Positions 47,408-59,929 of a stretch of DNA of 64,000 nt are shown in pieces. Within the stretch, counting starts at the first letter, position 1. Each line of letters opens with the position of its first letter. Source of the DNA: Linepithema humile (lineage: Eukaryota > Arthropoda > Insecta > Hymenoptera > Formicidae); NCBI RefSeq assembly GCF_040581485.1, contig NC_090130.1, forward strand, positions 15,007,656 through 15,071,655. Direction: 5' to 3'. The notes under the pieces were generated by a model that worked only from the letters and a program-made list of their open reading frames with translations, did not search any database and was not told the DNA's origin. A program made the translations under genes and the position numbers.

Positions 47408-47658
47408 TACAGTAAGTAACATTGAAAGCTATCCACTTGGGTACTCCTATCACTTTCCAAGCTGTTTCCTTCTACCTACTTAAGGTTTTCTCCTATTCTC
47501 GTAAGTTAGATCGGTAGATAGAGAGGGAGACGCCCAGCGGGAATATGTTGCTGATCGTGAGAATAGAAAAAGAATAGAAGTAGGTAGAAGAAGATGACAC
47601 TTGGAAAGTAGTGGAGGTATCCGAGTGGATAACTTTTAATGCTCCTAACTGTACATCA
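47408..47658. mobile_element. Small TIR element, related to 25263-25560
   Basis: Left: ACAGTAAGTAACATTGAAAG, CTATCCACTTGGGTACTCC. Right (inverted): ACAGTTAGGAGCATTAAAAG, TTATCCACTCGGATACCTCC. Inner repeats CTTCTACCTACTTA and TAGAAGTAGGTAGAAG extend the hairpin. Confidence 0.6.
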
Positions 47659-50600
47659 CACTTATCTTTACATTTTAGCAATGTACAATAATTTTACTCT
47701 TATTCTTTTTGCAATTAGTTCTTGCTGTAACTTTTTTCAAATTATTTTTTCGAAACGTCGCAATAGCTTGCTCGAATTGTTTTAACGAAATGTATATCTC
47801 TATCAATTAATTTTTCCGCTAAATCAATTCTGGAGTACCTGGTGTCAGCACATAAAGTGTGTTCTTTTCCAAATATGTTTTTACAAAACGACATAATAAT
47901 ATTTAAAGGTGTTGTTTCTTCCACATTTATTTTTTATGCAATATATAATATAATACATCAAATTAATAAATGTACTTAAACGAGGAACATAATTTAAGAG
48001 ATTTGGGCTGTGCGAAGGATAGTCTAATATTTATCGTTCTTCGGCATCCAATTTTATCAAATATCTTATCTTAAAAAGAGCATAGAATATTTTCATTGTT
48101 ATCTCTTTTTCGCGATGCTGATTGGTTATTTCGATGCGTGTGTGCATTACTTCGTGCTATCGAGCAGTTATCATTAGTATCGAAAGTTGCATATTTTAAC
48201 AGTTTATATCTTGAGAAGGTTAATAGTTTATTACGTTTAAAAGAAAAACTAAACGACGTAGGTTCTTTTGCTTAAACAGTTTCATTAATTTTTACACATG
48301 ATTTATACGGCTTGCGATTAGTGCAGGTATTTTTTATGTTTTATAGAAAATACTTAAAGTATCTTCTTTGATACATTTCAGAATTCTTTGTTTAAATCCT
48401 TTCTGGACTCTATCAAAGACGCAACTCTACTGGTTTAACATAAATGCTCACTTGAAATGCGGTTTAATTATTTATGCCCGAATTATTCTACACTATACAT
48501 TTACATAACAACCTAATCACAAATTTAACTAATTTTTATACGTGAATAACAGGACTTGTGTTAAATGCGAACGCTGTATAGTGCTGTTAATTGCAAGGAT
48601 AATGATGGTATAATAATATTGTATAAGTAATGGTATTATTATATAATATTATTTTTATAAAAGATATAATTATAATATATATTTTTTGTAATTAAAAGAA
48701 TAAATGGCGCGCATAGCGTGCACTTGTGTGTAGTCTAGTAAAAATAAATAGCACACTTTGTTTATACCTTCGAATACTTTGGTTACTCGAGAAAGTTTCG
48801 GAATAAAATAAAAAAACGTAAATAGAAAAGTAGTTAAATATGGTAGAAAAATTAGCGATTTCTGAAACTTTTTACCGGTTCTTTAAAACCTATGTTGTTG
48901 CCATTTATACTTCAATCCGAGAATTTTTCGAACAAGCCACATAATATATATTAATTTTTTACTCATTTTTTTTATTTTTTATTTTTTTTCATAAATTTAT
49001 TTTCTGGACATTCCATAGACAGATGTAAACATTGAGATCAGAACTGTTGGGTGATGGTCGCTGTCATTCATCATTTGTCAATTGATTTGAAAAAGATTTT
49101 AATGATTCGTTACGACAGCGCGACACATTGCGAGGCTCTTAACTCCGGACGTGTCGTGCCGTGCCTCTTCTCACGGCTGAAAATAAATTAACCGGAAACC
49201 GGTGTATGCATGTACACGAACGATTGTAAAACGATTGATAGAATTTAACTGTGTTATGTAATTAATGTAATAAAAAAAAATACTTTGTTTACTTTGCGCA
49301 CTATCGTTTATTTGCAACACCAAAAAATTATAATCATAATTATTAATTTTTATCACGATAATTCCTATCACTTTTATAATTTTAGTAAACAGGAATGTAT
49401 AATTATAAGATAATTTATAAAATTATATCTTTGCGCAATAATTACGTATCTTTGTATCGTAATTTCGATAAACAAAAATATATGGTACTTTTTCAGATAG
49501 AAGGCAAAATCCATATTTAATCTACCGGATCTTTCGTGGAATATCTGGCATAAATTGTTGTGGGTGTAATTAATAAATAAGATATAGATGAATAAGTACA
49601 ACATGATATATTTCCTTACTTCATACATAGAAAAGATTTTGCTACTGCAGATTTGTGCGAGAAAAGTCCGCCTGTATCGCGAAAAGAACGACGTTCCCAT
49701 AATTTACTTAGAAAATTCGCTTAGAATGCACTTCAATAAAACACATCCTGACTTTCTAAATAATAAGATAACTTTTTTTACAAGTGATACCTGTATTTGA
49801 ATGTAAGAACGCTTACCCTTTATTATATTTACTTATTTCTTTTTTTATTCTCTTCTTATTTTTATCATCAGATTAGATATCTGTTATAAACCGATGCTGA
49901 GTTTTGTCTAGTATAATGCTGAACTACGATGACAGGCTGCGATAGCATTCGAGAAAAAGTGCTATCTAATCACTTCGCAATACCATAAATTACCGAAAAG
50001 AATTATCTACGCAAACAGCGTAAGCACATTTTGCTTTTAATGAGTTTGACAAATTAAGAATGTATAGATGATATGTTAAAATATGTATAGATCATAAGTT
50101 AAAACATTGACAAATCATAATAATTTCATGAATTTTATATTATTCTATTGTTTCCGAATACACAAAATCTGGGTATAATTTCTAATTACAAAATTATTTT
50201 ATTTTTACATGTATATCAGTTCTTATAGAAAATAGTTCTATCAATATCTGATTACTCGGGTGATACCCGATTACCCGGTTCTAAATGATAATACTAATAG
50301 CAAATCATGTATTGCAATACCTTTCGACAAATTTAACAAAGAAAAAATACGTCAATTAGATCATATTTTTTGCACTTTTATAACAAATATTCGTGCAAAA
50401 CTTTATTCGGTTTTCTTAACAGGTTTAAAAATTATGTATCTAAAACTGCAACAAAATGTCATTCTATTACATAACTAATTCTATTCTAACATGTTTTATT
50501 TTCTTTTTAGGTTTAAAATTTATTTTTGTTATCGATAATTGATTAGGAAAAGAAATATTGGCACATTACTGTAATATATTATTATTTTTTCGGTAAAAAC

Positions 50601-51360
50601 ATTAAAATCCACGTTAGTTTGTAGTGTTTTGTAACTTTTTACATAATTTATATCTATATTTATTTGATACTTTTATATAAAATAAAAAATAATTTTATTT
50701 TATAATGAATAGTTTTTAAATATGAATTATTTTTATCTATAATATTATTACAACCAATACATCTTTAAAGTTTGTGAATTCTTAAGAATTAAGCGGCGAT
50801 GATGAAAAACGAGGATCTTAATTCGTCCTTACTTATAATTAAACTTATTTGGAATTAGTAATTAAGTGGTTAATGCCCGCAAACTAATAAGGTTGCAATT
50901 GATAAATCAGCACGCTTGCACGCATTGAACTCTAATCGATTTTTAGATATAAACTCAATATTACTGCAAAAAACGATTTTGCTGTTTAACGTAAAGTTAA
51001 ACTTATATATATGACGTTCTCGAAATAGAGATGAGTTCAGGAAGCGATATTTCAGTTCAAGATATGAGAAAAAGCCTTAACAACATCATAGGGTCAAAAA
51101 TACATTGTTTTAAAACCTAAAGAATTTATAGTAAAAATAAGACTGCAACTTTGATAACAACGCATTTCCGATCCGACGTGTATTGTGATCTTTTACCTTG
51201 TCTCGAAATTACCTTCCGAGCTAACAACCTCTATTTCAGAGTCTGTATTTATCATGGATTGTATTAGAGATTTGATTAACACTTTATTTCCTTAATAGGA
51301 CAAGTAAAGTGATATCTACCGGTTTCGAATTTTATACATGGTATCGTTCTTTGCTTGCAG
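47659..51360. other. Intronic stretch, mostly AT-rich
   Basis: No exon before 51361. The part at about 48085-48780 resembles 54580-54850 in places (see separate entry). Short open frames at 49374-49800 and 50260-50478 have no domain and are not called. Confidence 0.4.
48085..48735 (+). repeat. Diverged dispersed repeat, copy 1
   Basis: ATTACTTCGTGCTATCGAGC...GTTATCAT and a downstream AATGGCGCGCATAGCGTGCA correspond to GTTACTTCGTATCATCGAGT...GTTGTCAT and AATGGCGTAGCACGCGCTCG at 54616-54800. The ends could not be set. Confidence 0.35.
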
Positions 51361-51583
51361 TTGCACTGTCGTCTTGTTCAATCCACGAAGGAACAGCCAG
51401 GCGCACGTGTTGAATGCCTGTCGCAAAACCGTGACTTCTCTGGCGCTCGCCGGGGATGGCAAGCTGTTGGCCACCGGCGAATGCGGTCACATGCCAAACG
51501 TCCGTGTCTGGGACATCTCCGACCCGCACAATGCCGTGCAGATCGCGGAATTTCCCGGGCACAAATACGGCATTAACTGTGTG
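51361..51583 (+). CDS. Wdr62: WDR62/MAPKBP1 orthologue, first WD40 repeat exon
   Basis: The exon starts after TTTGCTTGCAG and finishes the split glycine codon. It reads CTVVLFNPRRNSQAHVLNA, then TVTSLALAGDGKLLATGE, GHMPNVRVWDISDP and AEFPGHKYGINCV. This is a WD40 blade: a strand ending in VLFNP, a GDGKLLATGE turn, the VRVWD signature and the GHKYG start of the next repeat. These strings match the MAPKBP1 family closely (GHMPxVRVWD and GHKYG are characteristic). The donor is GTGAGT from 51584 and the exit phase is 0. A donor one codon earlier is possible but fits the consensus less well. Base composition is clearly richer in GC than the flanking introns, as expected for coding sequence. There are no stops or frameshifts. 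Confidence 0.95.
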
Positions 51584-51601
51584 GTGAGTTATTTTTCGCG
51601 A

Positions 51602-52427
51602 GTGTGATTTTTCAAGTCATTGTTTTCCGGCGATCGCCTAAAATGATATACTGTAAATGAAAATATATAGAACAAAAATTTTTAGAAATAAAATTCTGAA
51701 ATCAAAAATTTAGAAAAAAAATTTTTCAATAAAATTTTTTTCCACAATAATGTTGAACTTAAAGTAAAATAATCAATTTGTAACGAAACGGCTGCGGGAT
51801 CATTCATCCCTTCTTCTAATTAATAACATATTTTTAGTAATTTGATAATTTTACCTAACTTTATTTTTAAAAAATACTTGTCTCTGTTTTTTCTGAATAC
51901 TAGCGATGGCCGAGAAGTTTTAAGAACAGTTTACAAGCATTTCACAAACATTCAGGTTCATTATCCACATTATCTGAGAATTTCTGCTGAAGAGAATTTT
52001 AAACATGATAATTCCTTAAAGATCGAAAGCATATTACTGTTACAAAGAAAAAACTTTTTGCGCAAAAATAACGTTGTGGCTCACATTAATTTTTAAACGT
52101 TTGCTTCAATAAAATAATTATTTTTTAACCAACACGTGTGGTAGTAAATTTTTTCTAGCTGAGTTATGCATAACACGCTATATGTAGGGCAATAATTTGC
52201 TATAAATTCAAAAATAATTTTTTCTATATAATTACCAAATAAAATTCGGGCTAATGAGTTTCTCTTCATTTAAATGTGATTTATAGAATTATTGATTATT
52301 GATTTATATATTTAATATTGTAATATATACAATAATGATTTTTATAATCGTTAATCGTTAAAAAGCATAAAATTTAAATTGTTCAATTTAAACTGTATGA
52401 CATTTTAGACCTGTATATGATCTATAC
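51602..52427. other. Intronic stretch, nothing recognised
   Basis: AT-rich. The open frame at 51842-52096 shows no domain. Confidence 0.4.
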
Positions 52428-53144
52428 CAGTGCTCGGAATTAGTCTGAACATTTCAGCCGATTTCCGTGGTATACGCCTCTTTTCCTCTCCTTACCGCGC
52501 GCGCCGCAGCCGCTAGGGCCAGCGCCGCCGAGCGTTAGGAGCGACACTATCTGATTGTGAGTGGGTTCTTCTCCCTATTTATTAAAATTAAAAAAAATGT
52601 ATTAAAATTTATTAAAAATAAATTTTTTAATTTTAAATTTATTAAGTGGAAATATTTCAATAGATTTTGACGTCACCCATGAGATACTAATGCTGACGCG
52701 TTTTTTTTTTAAGTGGTTTCCCCCGTAGACCTATTCCACTAAAGATAAAAATAAATTCTTAATTTAAAAAAAAATATATATAAAAGAGATTTTCTTAATT
52801 AGATTTTCTTGGCCTTTTATGAGAATGAACAATTGATGCAATAATGTAGATAAAAACCACTTTTTGAAAAACGTGTCAGTATTAGTACCTCATGGGTGAC
52901 ATAGAAATCTATTAAAATATTTCCACTTAATAAATTTAAAAATAAAAAATTTATTTTTAATAAATTTTAATACATTTTTTTAAATTTTAATAAATAGGGA
53001 GAAGAACCCACTCATAATCAGATAGTGTCGCTCCTAACGCTCGGCGGCGCTGGCCCTAGCGGCTGCGGCGCGCGCGGTAAGAAGAGGAAAGGAGGCGTAT
53101 ACCACGGAAATCGGCTGAAATGTTCAGACTAATTCCGAGCACTG
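52428..53144. mobile_element. hAT MITE (717 bp) with 8-bp TSD ATCTATAC
   Basis: The ends are CAGTGCTCGGAATTAGTCTG and its inverse. ATCTATAC stands at 52420-52427 and 53145-53152. Nearly the whole element is a hairpin, with the GC-rich subterminal block TACCGCGCGCGCCGCAGCC and GCCGAGCGTTAGGAGCGAC shared with the hAT end at 17765. Confidence 0.92.
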
Positions 53145-53289
53145 ATCTATACAGATAAAATAGCATATTCAATACTTGAAACACAGAAAATAATATTGAT
53201 TTCACACAGACTGCACTTTAATTTGATATAATTTTACATAAACTATGAAATATTTCGTAAACTATTCAATTTTTGGTCATCCTATCTTT

Positions 53290-53525
53290 ATACCTTTTTA
53301 CGACGAATATTGCGAGGAATCGATTTATATAAAAAAATTAGGATGGTTCCATTTTTAAAAAAATGAAGATGACCTTTAAATCTCGAAGCACCTTTACTCA
53401 AGGTCAAACTAATATCCCTATCTTTTTTCCTTCTCCAAACTGTACAACTTTTATTTGAAACATTTTTTACCAAAGCGTCATGTTTTCGAGTTATTACAGT
53501 GTGAAAGTTAAAGTGGGACACCCTG
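53290..53525. mobile_element. Right end of a CAGGGTGTCCC element
   Basis: Ends GTGGGACACCCTG at 53525, preceded by CAAGGTCAAACTAATATCCC, GTACAACTTTTATTTGAAAC and TTTTCGAGTTATTACAG, as in related copies. The left end is missing. Confidence 0.6.
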
Positions 53526-54579
53526 TATAAAATTTGGTGATAGAAAAATTGAAATTGAATGTGAAAGATTAATGCGAGCCAATGCAAAATAAAAGTTTGA
53601 AAAAACTATTATAAACAATTTTTTTTAATATTTTTTTTTTTTAAAGAAATGAAAAAAACATTAAATACATTTAAAATTGTATGCAACAAATAAAAATTTA
53701 AAAACTAAAAACTATTGAAAAATTTACTATTGAAAAATAGATTTAAATTTCAAGCAATTCAAATAATCTTTAATTCTCGTAGAAATAGCAATGTGTTATT
53801 TTATCTTGTCACATTATTTTAAATTAGTCTTTCATAACAAAATCTCTTATTGAAATATCCTATTAAAATAAATTTTACTTTATAAGCTTTAACCTAAAAA
53901 CTTTTTGCACATTTTCCTAAAAAGGAATTGGTAAGGAAGTGACTATAAATGCTTTCGTCGTAACACGAGCATAACGTAATAGAATCTTTTATAATGCAAA
54001 AAAAAGGATGATTTCACGTGAGATAAATTGCGCATTAGCGCGTAAGCAAAAATGCATCTATTTCTAGTTCGTTATTGATAATGTTGTAAAAAATGCAACT
54101 GCGGGCCGTCACTGCGTATTAGTGCGGATTATATCTCTACTCGGCGCTTTCCATACGCTTTTCTACGCCTAACTCGAATGGGAACGAGTACATTTAAGGT
54201 CAAGTCGAGATTTCAAGAACCGCTTGAGCCGTAGTTGAGCAACTGAATTCTGCGACAAAACGCAGTGCGCTGTTATGCTAAGATTTGCTTACAGCATGCC
54301 TAAAACGTTTAAAAGAAAAAAAATCAAAATTTTCTAGGTTTTCTCATTTAATCTTAGCTTTAGAAATCCCGCCTTTTCAATATCAACATTTTAAAATAAA
54401 ATTTAAACGAAATAAAGGTTCTTTTCAAAATGTATACTCTTAAATCTTTTCAAAATCTCTCATACTTAAATATTGGAAAAAAGTTTTCCGTCTCTTGATC
54501 TTTCAAGCTTTTCTTCAAGCAAAGTAGATATTTTACACGCAAATTTATTCTCTACTTTAAAAGAAGCATATTATTTATT
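53526..54579. other. Intronic stretch, nothing recognised
   Basis: AT-rich. A slightly GC-richer patch at 54090-54290 has no coding frame. Confidence 0.4.
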
Positions 54580-54850
54580 TGTGAGACCTCTTTTCCGCGT
54601 TGTTAATTGATCGATTCGCGTTACTTCGTATCATCGAGTGGTTGTCATGCAATGTTTTTGTTTATTATTGATTGGTTGCTATTGAGACAATTGCATTTGA
54701 CATTACTTTGACAGCTTGTATCTTTGTTATTATACAAAAATCAGAAGTGTTTTAAAGAAAGTAAAAGTTTAAATTATTATACAGAAAAAAATGGCGTAGC
54801 ACGCGCTCGAGTAGCCTAATTTAGAATAAACTTATTATGTGATAAAAATT
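54580..54850 (+). repeat. Diverged dispersed repeat, copy 2
   Basis: Partner of 48085-48735. No coding content. Confidence 0.35.
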
Positions 54851-54852
54851 AA

Positions 54853-55859
54853 GGATGAAGTTCCGAAAAGCCCACACCTCCGATTTGCTTCAAACTACGT
54901 TTTTTATTATATATTTGCACGCTGATTGCGAATATGACCATGCCGATTGGCGACAAGGTCATTTTTAAAGTCAAAACTCAAAAAAACTCAAAAATTATCG
55001 TTTTTTAAAACATTATTTTGATAAATATTGATGGAACAAAAAAATGTTTCAAATAAAAGTTGTAGCTCTTAAAAAAATACATTATTTATGTCGTATGCAT
55101 ATTTTGCATACAACCAATATTTTTCGAAAAAAATGAGATAATAGGAAAGACACTCCCCTTGCACTATGCACTGGGTCCCCCCCCCCCCCCCCCGGAAGGA
55201 GAGCATCCACGCATATACTGTACAACGCGAAGCGAGGTTTCACATGAGTTTGCAACTTTCCACGCAAAGCGAGGTTTCAACCCAAACCTATGTGTATAGT
55301 TTTATGATGGTGGAGTCCTCACAGGAGGAGGGAACATGCTGCATAGTGCGGGGGGAGTGTCTTTCGTATTATCTCATTTTTCTTGAAAAATATTGGTTCT
55401 ATGCAAAAAATGCATGAGACATAAATGATGTATTTTTTCAAGAGCTACAACTCTTATTTGAAACATTTCTTTGTTACATCAATATTTATCAAAATAATGT
55501 TAAAAAAAAACGATAAATTTTTATTATTTTTTTCGAAAAATATTGGTTCTATGCAAAAAATGCATAGAACATAAATGAAGTATTTTTTCAAGAGCTACAA
55601 CTTTTATTTAAAACATCAATATTATCTTTGTTACATCAGTATTTAACAAGATAATGTTAAAAGAAGCGATAATTTTTTAGTTTTTTCAAGTAGGTCTAAC
55701 TTTGAAAATGACCTTGTCGCCAATCGGCATGGTCATATTCGTAATCAGCGCGCAAAAATACAATAAAATAAAATAAAATAAAATAAAAATACAATAAAAT
55801 ACAAATAAAAAGCGTAATTTAGAGCAAATCGGAGGTGTGGGCTTTTCGGAACTTTATCC
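54853..55859. mobile_element. TIR element of the AGTTCCGAAAAG family (about 1.0 kb), copy 1
   Basis: Left GGATGAAGTTCCGAAAAGCC, CACACCTCCGATTTGC; right is the inverse. Arms continue with GACCATGCCGATTGGCGACA (inverted near 55710). The centre holds a C-run (about 55177-55193) and CGCGAAGCGAGG-type repeats. Part of the right arm is duplicated (55375-55470 against 55537-55620). No transposase frame. Confidence 0.8.
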
Positions 55860-56344
55860 AAAATTAAATTTATTTTTATTATGTATTGTGTGTTTATTAT
55901 AAGATGTTTTCTGTTTCTTTGTTATATTTGTAAAATAATTATTAAAAATTACTCAAATTTCAAATACCAAATTGGAAAAAGCACTTAAATAAATAAAAAA
56001 GTAAAAAATTAATCTCATTACAAAATAAGAAAAATCTTTAAAGAAACATTTTCAAGAATATAATTAAATAAACTGTAAGAATTTCCAGGTGAATAAAAAT
56101 TCCCAATTTACAAAAGTTTCTCGAATTTTAGATTTTCCAGATTTTCTCAAGCAATAAACATTCTGCTTTTAATCTTCGTTTAAATTTTTTCCAATTTATT
56201 TTTTAAATTAATTAATTAAAAGTTAATTAGCTAAAACACAAATTTCTTATTCTGGATGTCTTTGCGTTTTAGGGATTTGTTTCATATATTGGATTCACGT
56301 GTATCGTGATGCGTCTCGATTACAAGGCATACCGAATCATTTTC
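55860..56344. other. AT-rich stretch, nothing recognised
   Basis: No feature supported. Confidence 0.4.
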
Positions 56345-56760
56345 AGTGAATACTCAACGGTATTTGTGCTGATTTGTGCAGTAAACCGCAACTCAATCAT
56401 AAAAAGCATACTTCAGAAAAAAGATATAATTTGTGCTAGTCCTGCACTTTTCGAATTTTGAATTTTTTATTAATTGTGCTATTTTTGTACTGATTTGTGC
56501 CATAAACTGCAACTCAATCATATAAAGCAGAACTCGGAATTAGTAGCACATTTCGGGCCGATTCCCGATTTGACGCCTCCTATTTCCCCACTATCGTCCG
56601 GCCGCTGGCGACCGAGCCACCGATAGTTGTGGCTCAGGAGCGTTTTATATTAGAAATAGGCTGGGTTGTTTAGGCATCTCTCAGGAAATCGTAACATTTT
56701 TTTCGCTACATAAATAATGTTTATTTTTATTAATAATTAAATATACATAAACAAACTATA

Positions 56761-57634
56761 CAGGGTGTCTTATTTTAAAAACCCCACGTGAATAACTTTT
56801 CAGAGAGACATTTTCAAGAAAAATGATTTAGACCAAAGTTGTTAGGTTTGGAGGGGGACATCCGATGATGACATTGGTTTAACCTAGGGTGTACATGCCA
56901 AGATCATATGGAGGTCAACTTTGTTTTTTTAAATAGAACACCCTATTTTTGATTCCAAAATTTAATAGCTGGTGTCAAGAGCTTTTCAAAACACTATAAT
57001 GAAGTTATTTTTCATTAAGTACTTTTCGAGTTATGAGGCTTGTAAATTACAGTATTTTGACATAAAATATAAAATATCTTGTAAAACATTCAGTTTTTGA
57101 GAATGTTACTATAATACTTTAATGCACAAAATAATGAGACAAATGAATTGGTATAAAAAAACACATTGGTTTTAAAAAAAAGTATGCAGTTGCATGTTGC
57201 AAATTACATATTTTTTCTTGAAAGCAACTATGTGTTTTCTTTATATCAATTGATTCGTCTCATTATTTTGTGCATAAAAGTATTAAGGTAAGATTCCCGA
57301 AAATTGAATGTTTTACAAGATATTTTGTATTTTTTGTCAAAATGCTGTAACTTTCAAGCCTCATAACTCGAAAAGTACTGAATGAAAAATAACCATTATA
57401 ATGTTTTGAAAAGCTCTTGACGCCAGCTATTAGATTTTGGAATCAAAAATAGGGTGTTCTATTTAAAAAAACAAAGTTGACCTCCATATGATCTTGGCAT
57501 GTACACCCTAGGTTAAACCAATGTCATCATCGGATGTCCTCCTCCAAACCCAACAACTTTGGTCTAAATCATTTTTCTTGAAAATGTCTCTCTAAAAAGT
57601 TATTCACGTGGAGTTTTTTAAATGGGACACCCTG
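56761..57634. mobile_element. CAGGGTGTCTTATTTTAAAA foldback element (874 bp), nested
   Basis: Left CAGGGTGTCTTATTTTAAAA; right, inverted, CAGGGTGTCCCATTTAAAAA. The arms run almost the full length (ACCTAGGGTGTACATGCCAA, TTTTCAAAACACTATAATGA, GACATAAAATATAAAATATC) with a centre near 57200. TATA-like borders. Lies wholly inside the 56528-59253 element. Confidence 0.9.
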
Positions 57635-57756
57635 TATATTGTTCTATAATATATTATCAATTATTTTATTCTTACCTTTATTATGAATGGAAGCAAACAC
57701 TGCAAATTGGAACTTTTTGGCACTTTGACAATTTCCGAAATTAAGTTGAGTGGGGT

Positions 57757-58627
57757 GGACTTCCGAAAAGTTATCACCTTTGATTTGGCTGATATTCAGC
57801 CTAAATATTAATTTTATTTAGTAAATAATATTCCCAAGTGGATTTTTGACGCAAATGTCCCCTCCGCACCTAGCCCCCCTCAAAGGTAAAACTGTTTTTG
57901 TTAATTATTTCAGAAAGTATTCATTGTACGGAAAAAGTTGTCAAACAAAAAATGAAGTTCATAAAAAGCTCTACAAATAAGGTCCTATACATATTTTACC
58001 TAACTCCAATATTTTAGTCGTTATTATCAAAAAACTTGTAAAAGCTCCCATAGGAGGGGCGGCACCCACTGCATCCACGCATACACTTTACAACGCGAAG
58101 CGAGGTTCCACATGGGTTTACGACTTTCTACACAAAGCGAGATTCAATCCAAACCCTATGTGTATAGTTGTATGATGGTGGAGCCCCCCGCAGGAGGGCG
58201 GAACACACTGCCTCCACGCATACACTTTCTACGCAAAGCGAGGTTCCACATGGGTTTACAAATTTCTACGCAAAGCGAGACCCTATGTGTATAGTTTTTT
58301 GATGGTGGAGCCCCCCGCAGGGTGACGGAACACACTGCCTCCAGATTTTTGATAATAATGGCTAAAATATTGAAGTTAGGTAAAATATGTATAAGACCTT
58401 ATTTGTAGAGCATTTTATGAGCTTCATTTTTTGTTTGACAACTTTTTCCGTACAATAAATACTTTCTGAAATAATTAAGAAAAACAGTTTTACCTTTGAG
58501 GGGGGCTAGAGAGCGGAGAAGGCATTTGCGCCAAAAATCCATTTGGGAATATTATTTACTAGATAAAATAAGTATTTAGGCTGAAAATCAGCCAAATCGG
58601 AGGTGATAGCTTTTTGGAAGTTTATCC
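57757..58627. mobile_element. TIR element of the ACTTCCGAAAAG family (871 bp), copy 2, nested
   Basis: Left GGACTTCCGAAAAGTTATCA, CCTTTGATTTGGCTGATATT; right, inverted, GGATAAACTTCCAAAAAGCT, ATCACCTCCGATTTGGC. Long arms (CTCAAAGGTAAAACTG, GAAAAAGTTGTCAAACAAAA) with a centre of repeated CGCGAAGCGAGGTTCCACAT / CTATGTGTATAG / GATGGTGGAGCCCC units at 58075-58325, related to the centre of copy 1. Confidence 0.85.
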
Positions 58628-59044
58628 GTTGAGTGCCTTGAATCTAGATACAGTTATTTAGCACAAAACACGTCTTGTTTTTGTTGAACTCTTTTCACAA
58701 AGAGTTCCTTTACTATCAATTGCTACACAATTGTACACAAAATGATTACTTGCTAAATTCTCGTGTTTGAGTGTAACGGAGTTAGGTTATGTTAAGTACG
58801 AACACTACGAGAATAAAAGTGAAGATGGCTGACTCAATGAGTATAATGATACGTGCTCGCGCATGTTATTAAGAAATACAGAATGTTAAATAAGTGATAT
58901 GTATCAAGAATACATACGCCATATTATCATTTAAGAGAAATGTTATAAGTTATATGCATAATTATAGAAATATTACTTCGTTCTCTAAATGTGCTCTTGG
59001 AGTTATATAACAGATACATATTGGTTTGCTGGGTATATATTATG
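58628..59044. other. Internal sequence of the hAT-type element
   Basis: No coding frame of note. It includes GTGTAACGGAGTTAGGTTAT, and no transposase motif was seen. Confidence 0.4.
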
Positions 59045-59261
59045 TATTAATGAAAATAAACATTATTTATGCAGCGAAGAAAATGTTACGATTTCCTGAG
59101 AGATGCCTAAACAACCCAGCCTATTTCTAATATACCAACGCTTCTGAGCCAGAGCTATCGGCGGCTCGGTCGCCAGTGGCCGGGCGGTAGTGGGGGAACA
59201 GGAGGCGTCGTCTCGGGAATCGGCCCAAAATGTGCAACTAATTCCGAGCTCTGATATAAAG

Positions 59262-59929
59262 CATACTTAAAAAAAAAAAATTTTTTTTTAAAACAAAAAA
59301 AAACAAAAAGGAAGCAAATTACTGCTACGTTCACGTCCACGTTGGTTCTGGGTCACACCAAATGCGGCTTCTATAAAATTAATATAAGACAATTCATGTC
59401 ATGATCAAAGATAAATGCAAAAGAAATTAATATTTCGAATTTCTATCACACAAAAATCAATAATGATGACGATTTTGTTATAAAGAAAAGTTGTGCTCGT
59501 TTAGCACAATTCGGCACAACAAATTTTTCACCTTCTCCCCTTTTGGATGGTTGTTGATCAACTCTCGCGCTTATCAATACTTTTTTTGTTTGTTTCTTCT
59601 TTATAATAATTATTACAATCACTACAAAGCGAGCTAGAATATAGCACAATCTACAAAAATTCGATAAACGTGTTATACAATAAAATAATTTATATATTAT
59701 TATTTTCTTCATGTTTAGGAATTTTTTTTAGCTAAACGGAAAAAGATATCAAGATCTTTCCAACGGCACAACATGGCACAAATTTATACTAATTTGCCCA
59801 AAAAAAATGGATTTGATCGCGAAAAAGTGCGGGGCTAATAAAAATTTAATTTTTCAAATTTTTTTTTATATGATTTTAATTATTAATTTTGCATTTGCGG
59901 CACAAATTGGTACAAACGTAGTACAATAC
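59262..59929. other. Intronic stretch inside the outer repeat region
   Basis: A/T homopolymers at 59269-59310 and mixed sequence. The open frames on the minus strand (59155-59712) have no domain. Confidence 0.35.

Larger units (their letters stand above)
24300..51360 (+). other. Wdr62: Intron of the WDR62/MAPKBP1 orthologue (27.1 kb)
   Basis: The intron lies between donor GTAAGT and acceptor TTGCTTGCAG. Both flanking exons are in frame across it, and no further WD40-like coding segment was seen inside. It holds two copia elements in sense orientation, a mariner MITE, several CAGGGTGTCC-type elements, a hairpin insertion and two GC-rich unique stretches. Confidence 0.85.
56528..59253. mobile_element. 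hAT-type non-autonomous element (2,726 bp) with TSD ATATAAAG
   Basis: The left end CAGAACTCGGAATTAGTAGC and the right end, inverted, CAGAGCTCGGAATTAGTTGC. ATATAAAG stands at 56520-56527 and 59254-59261. Arms of about 210 bp (GAAATAGGCTGGGTTGTTTA; GCATCTCTCAGGAAATCGTA) are inverted at 59045-59253. The subterminal part is a diverged relative of the 17765/52428 family. The inside carries two other elements and no hAT transposase. Confidence 0.9.
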
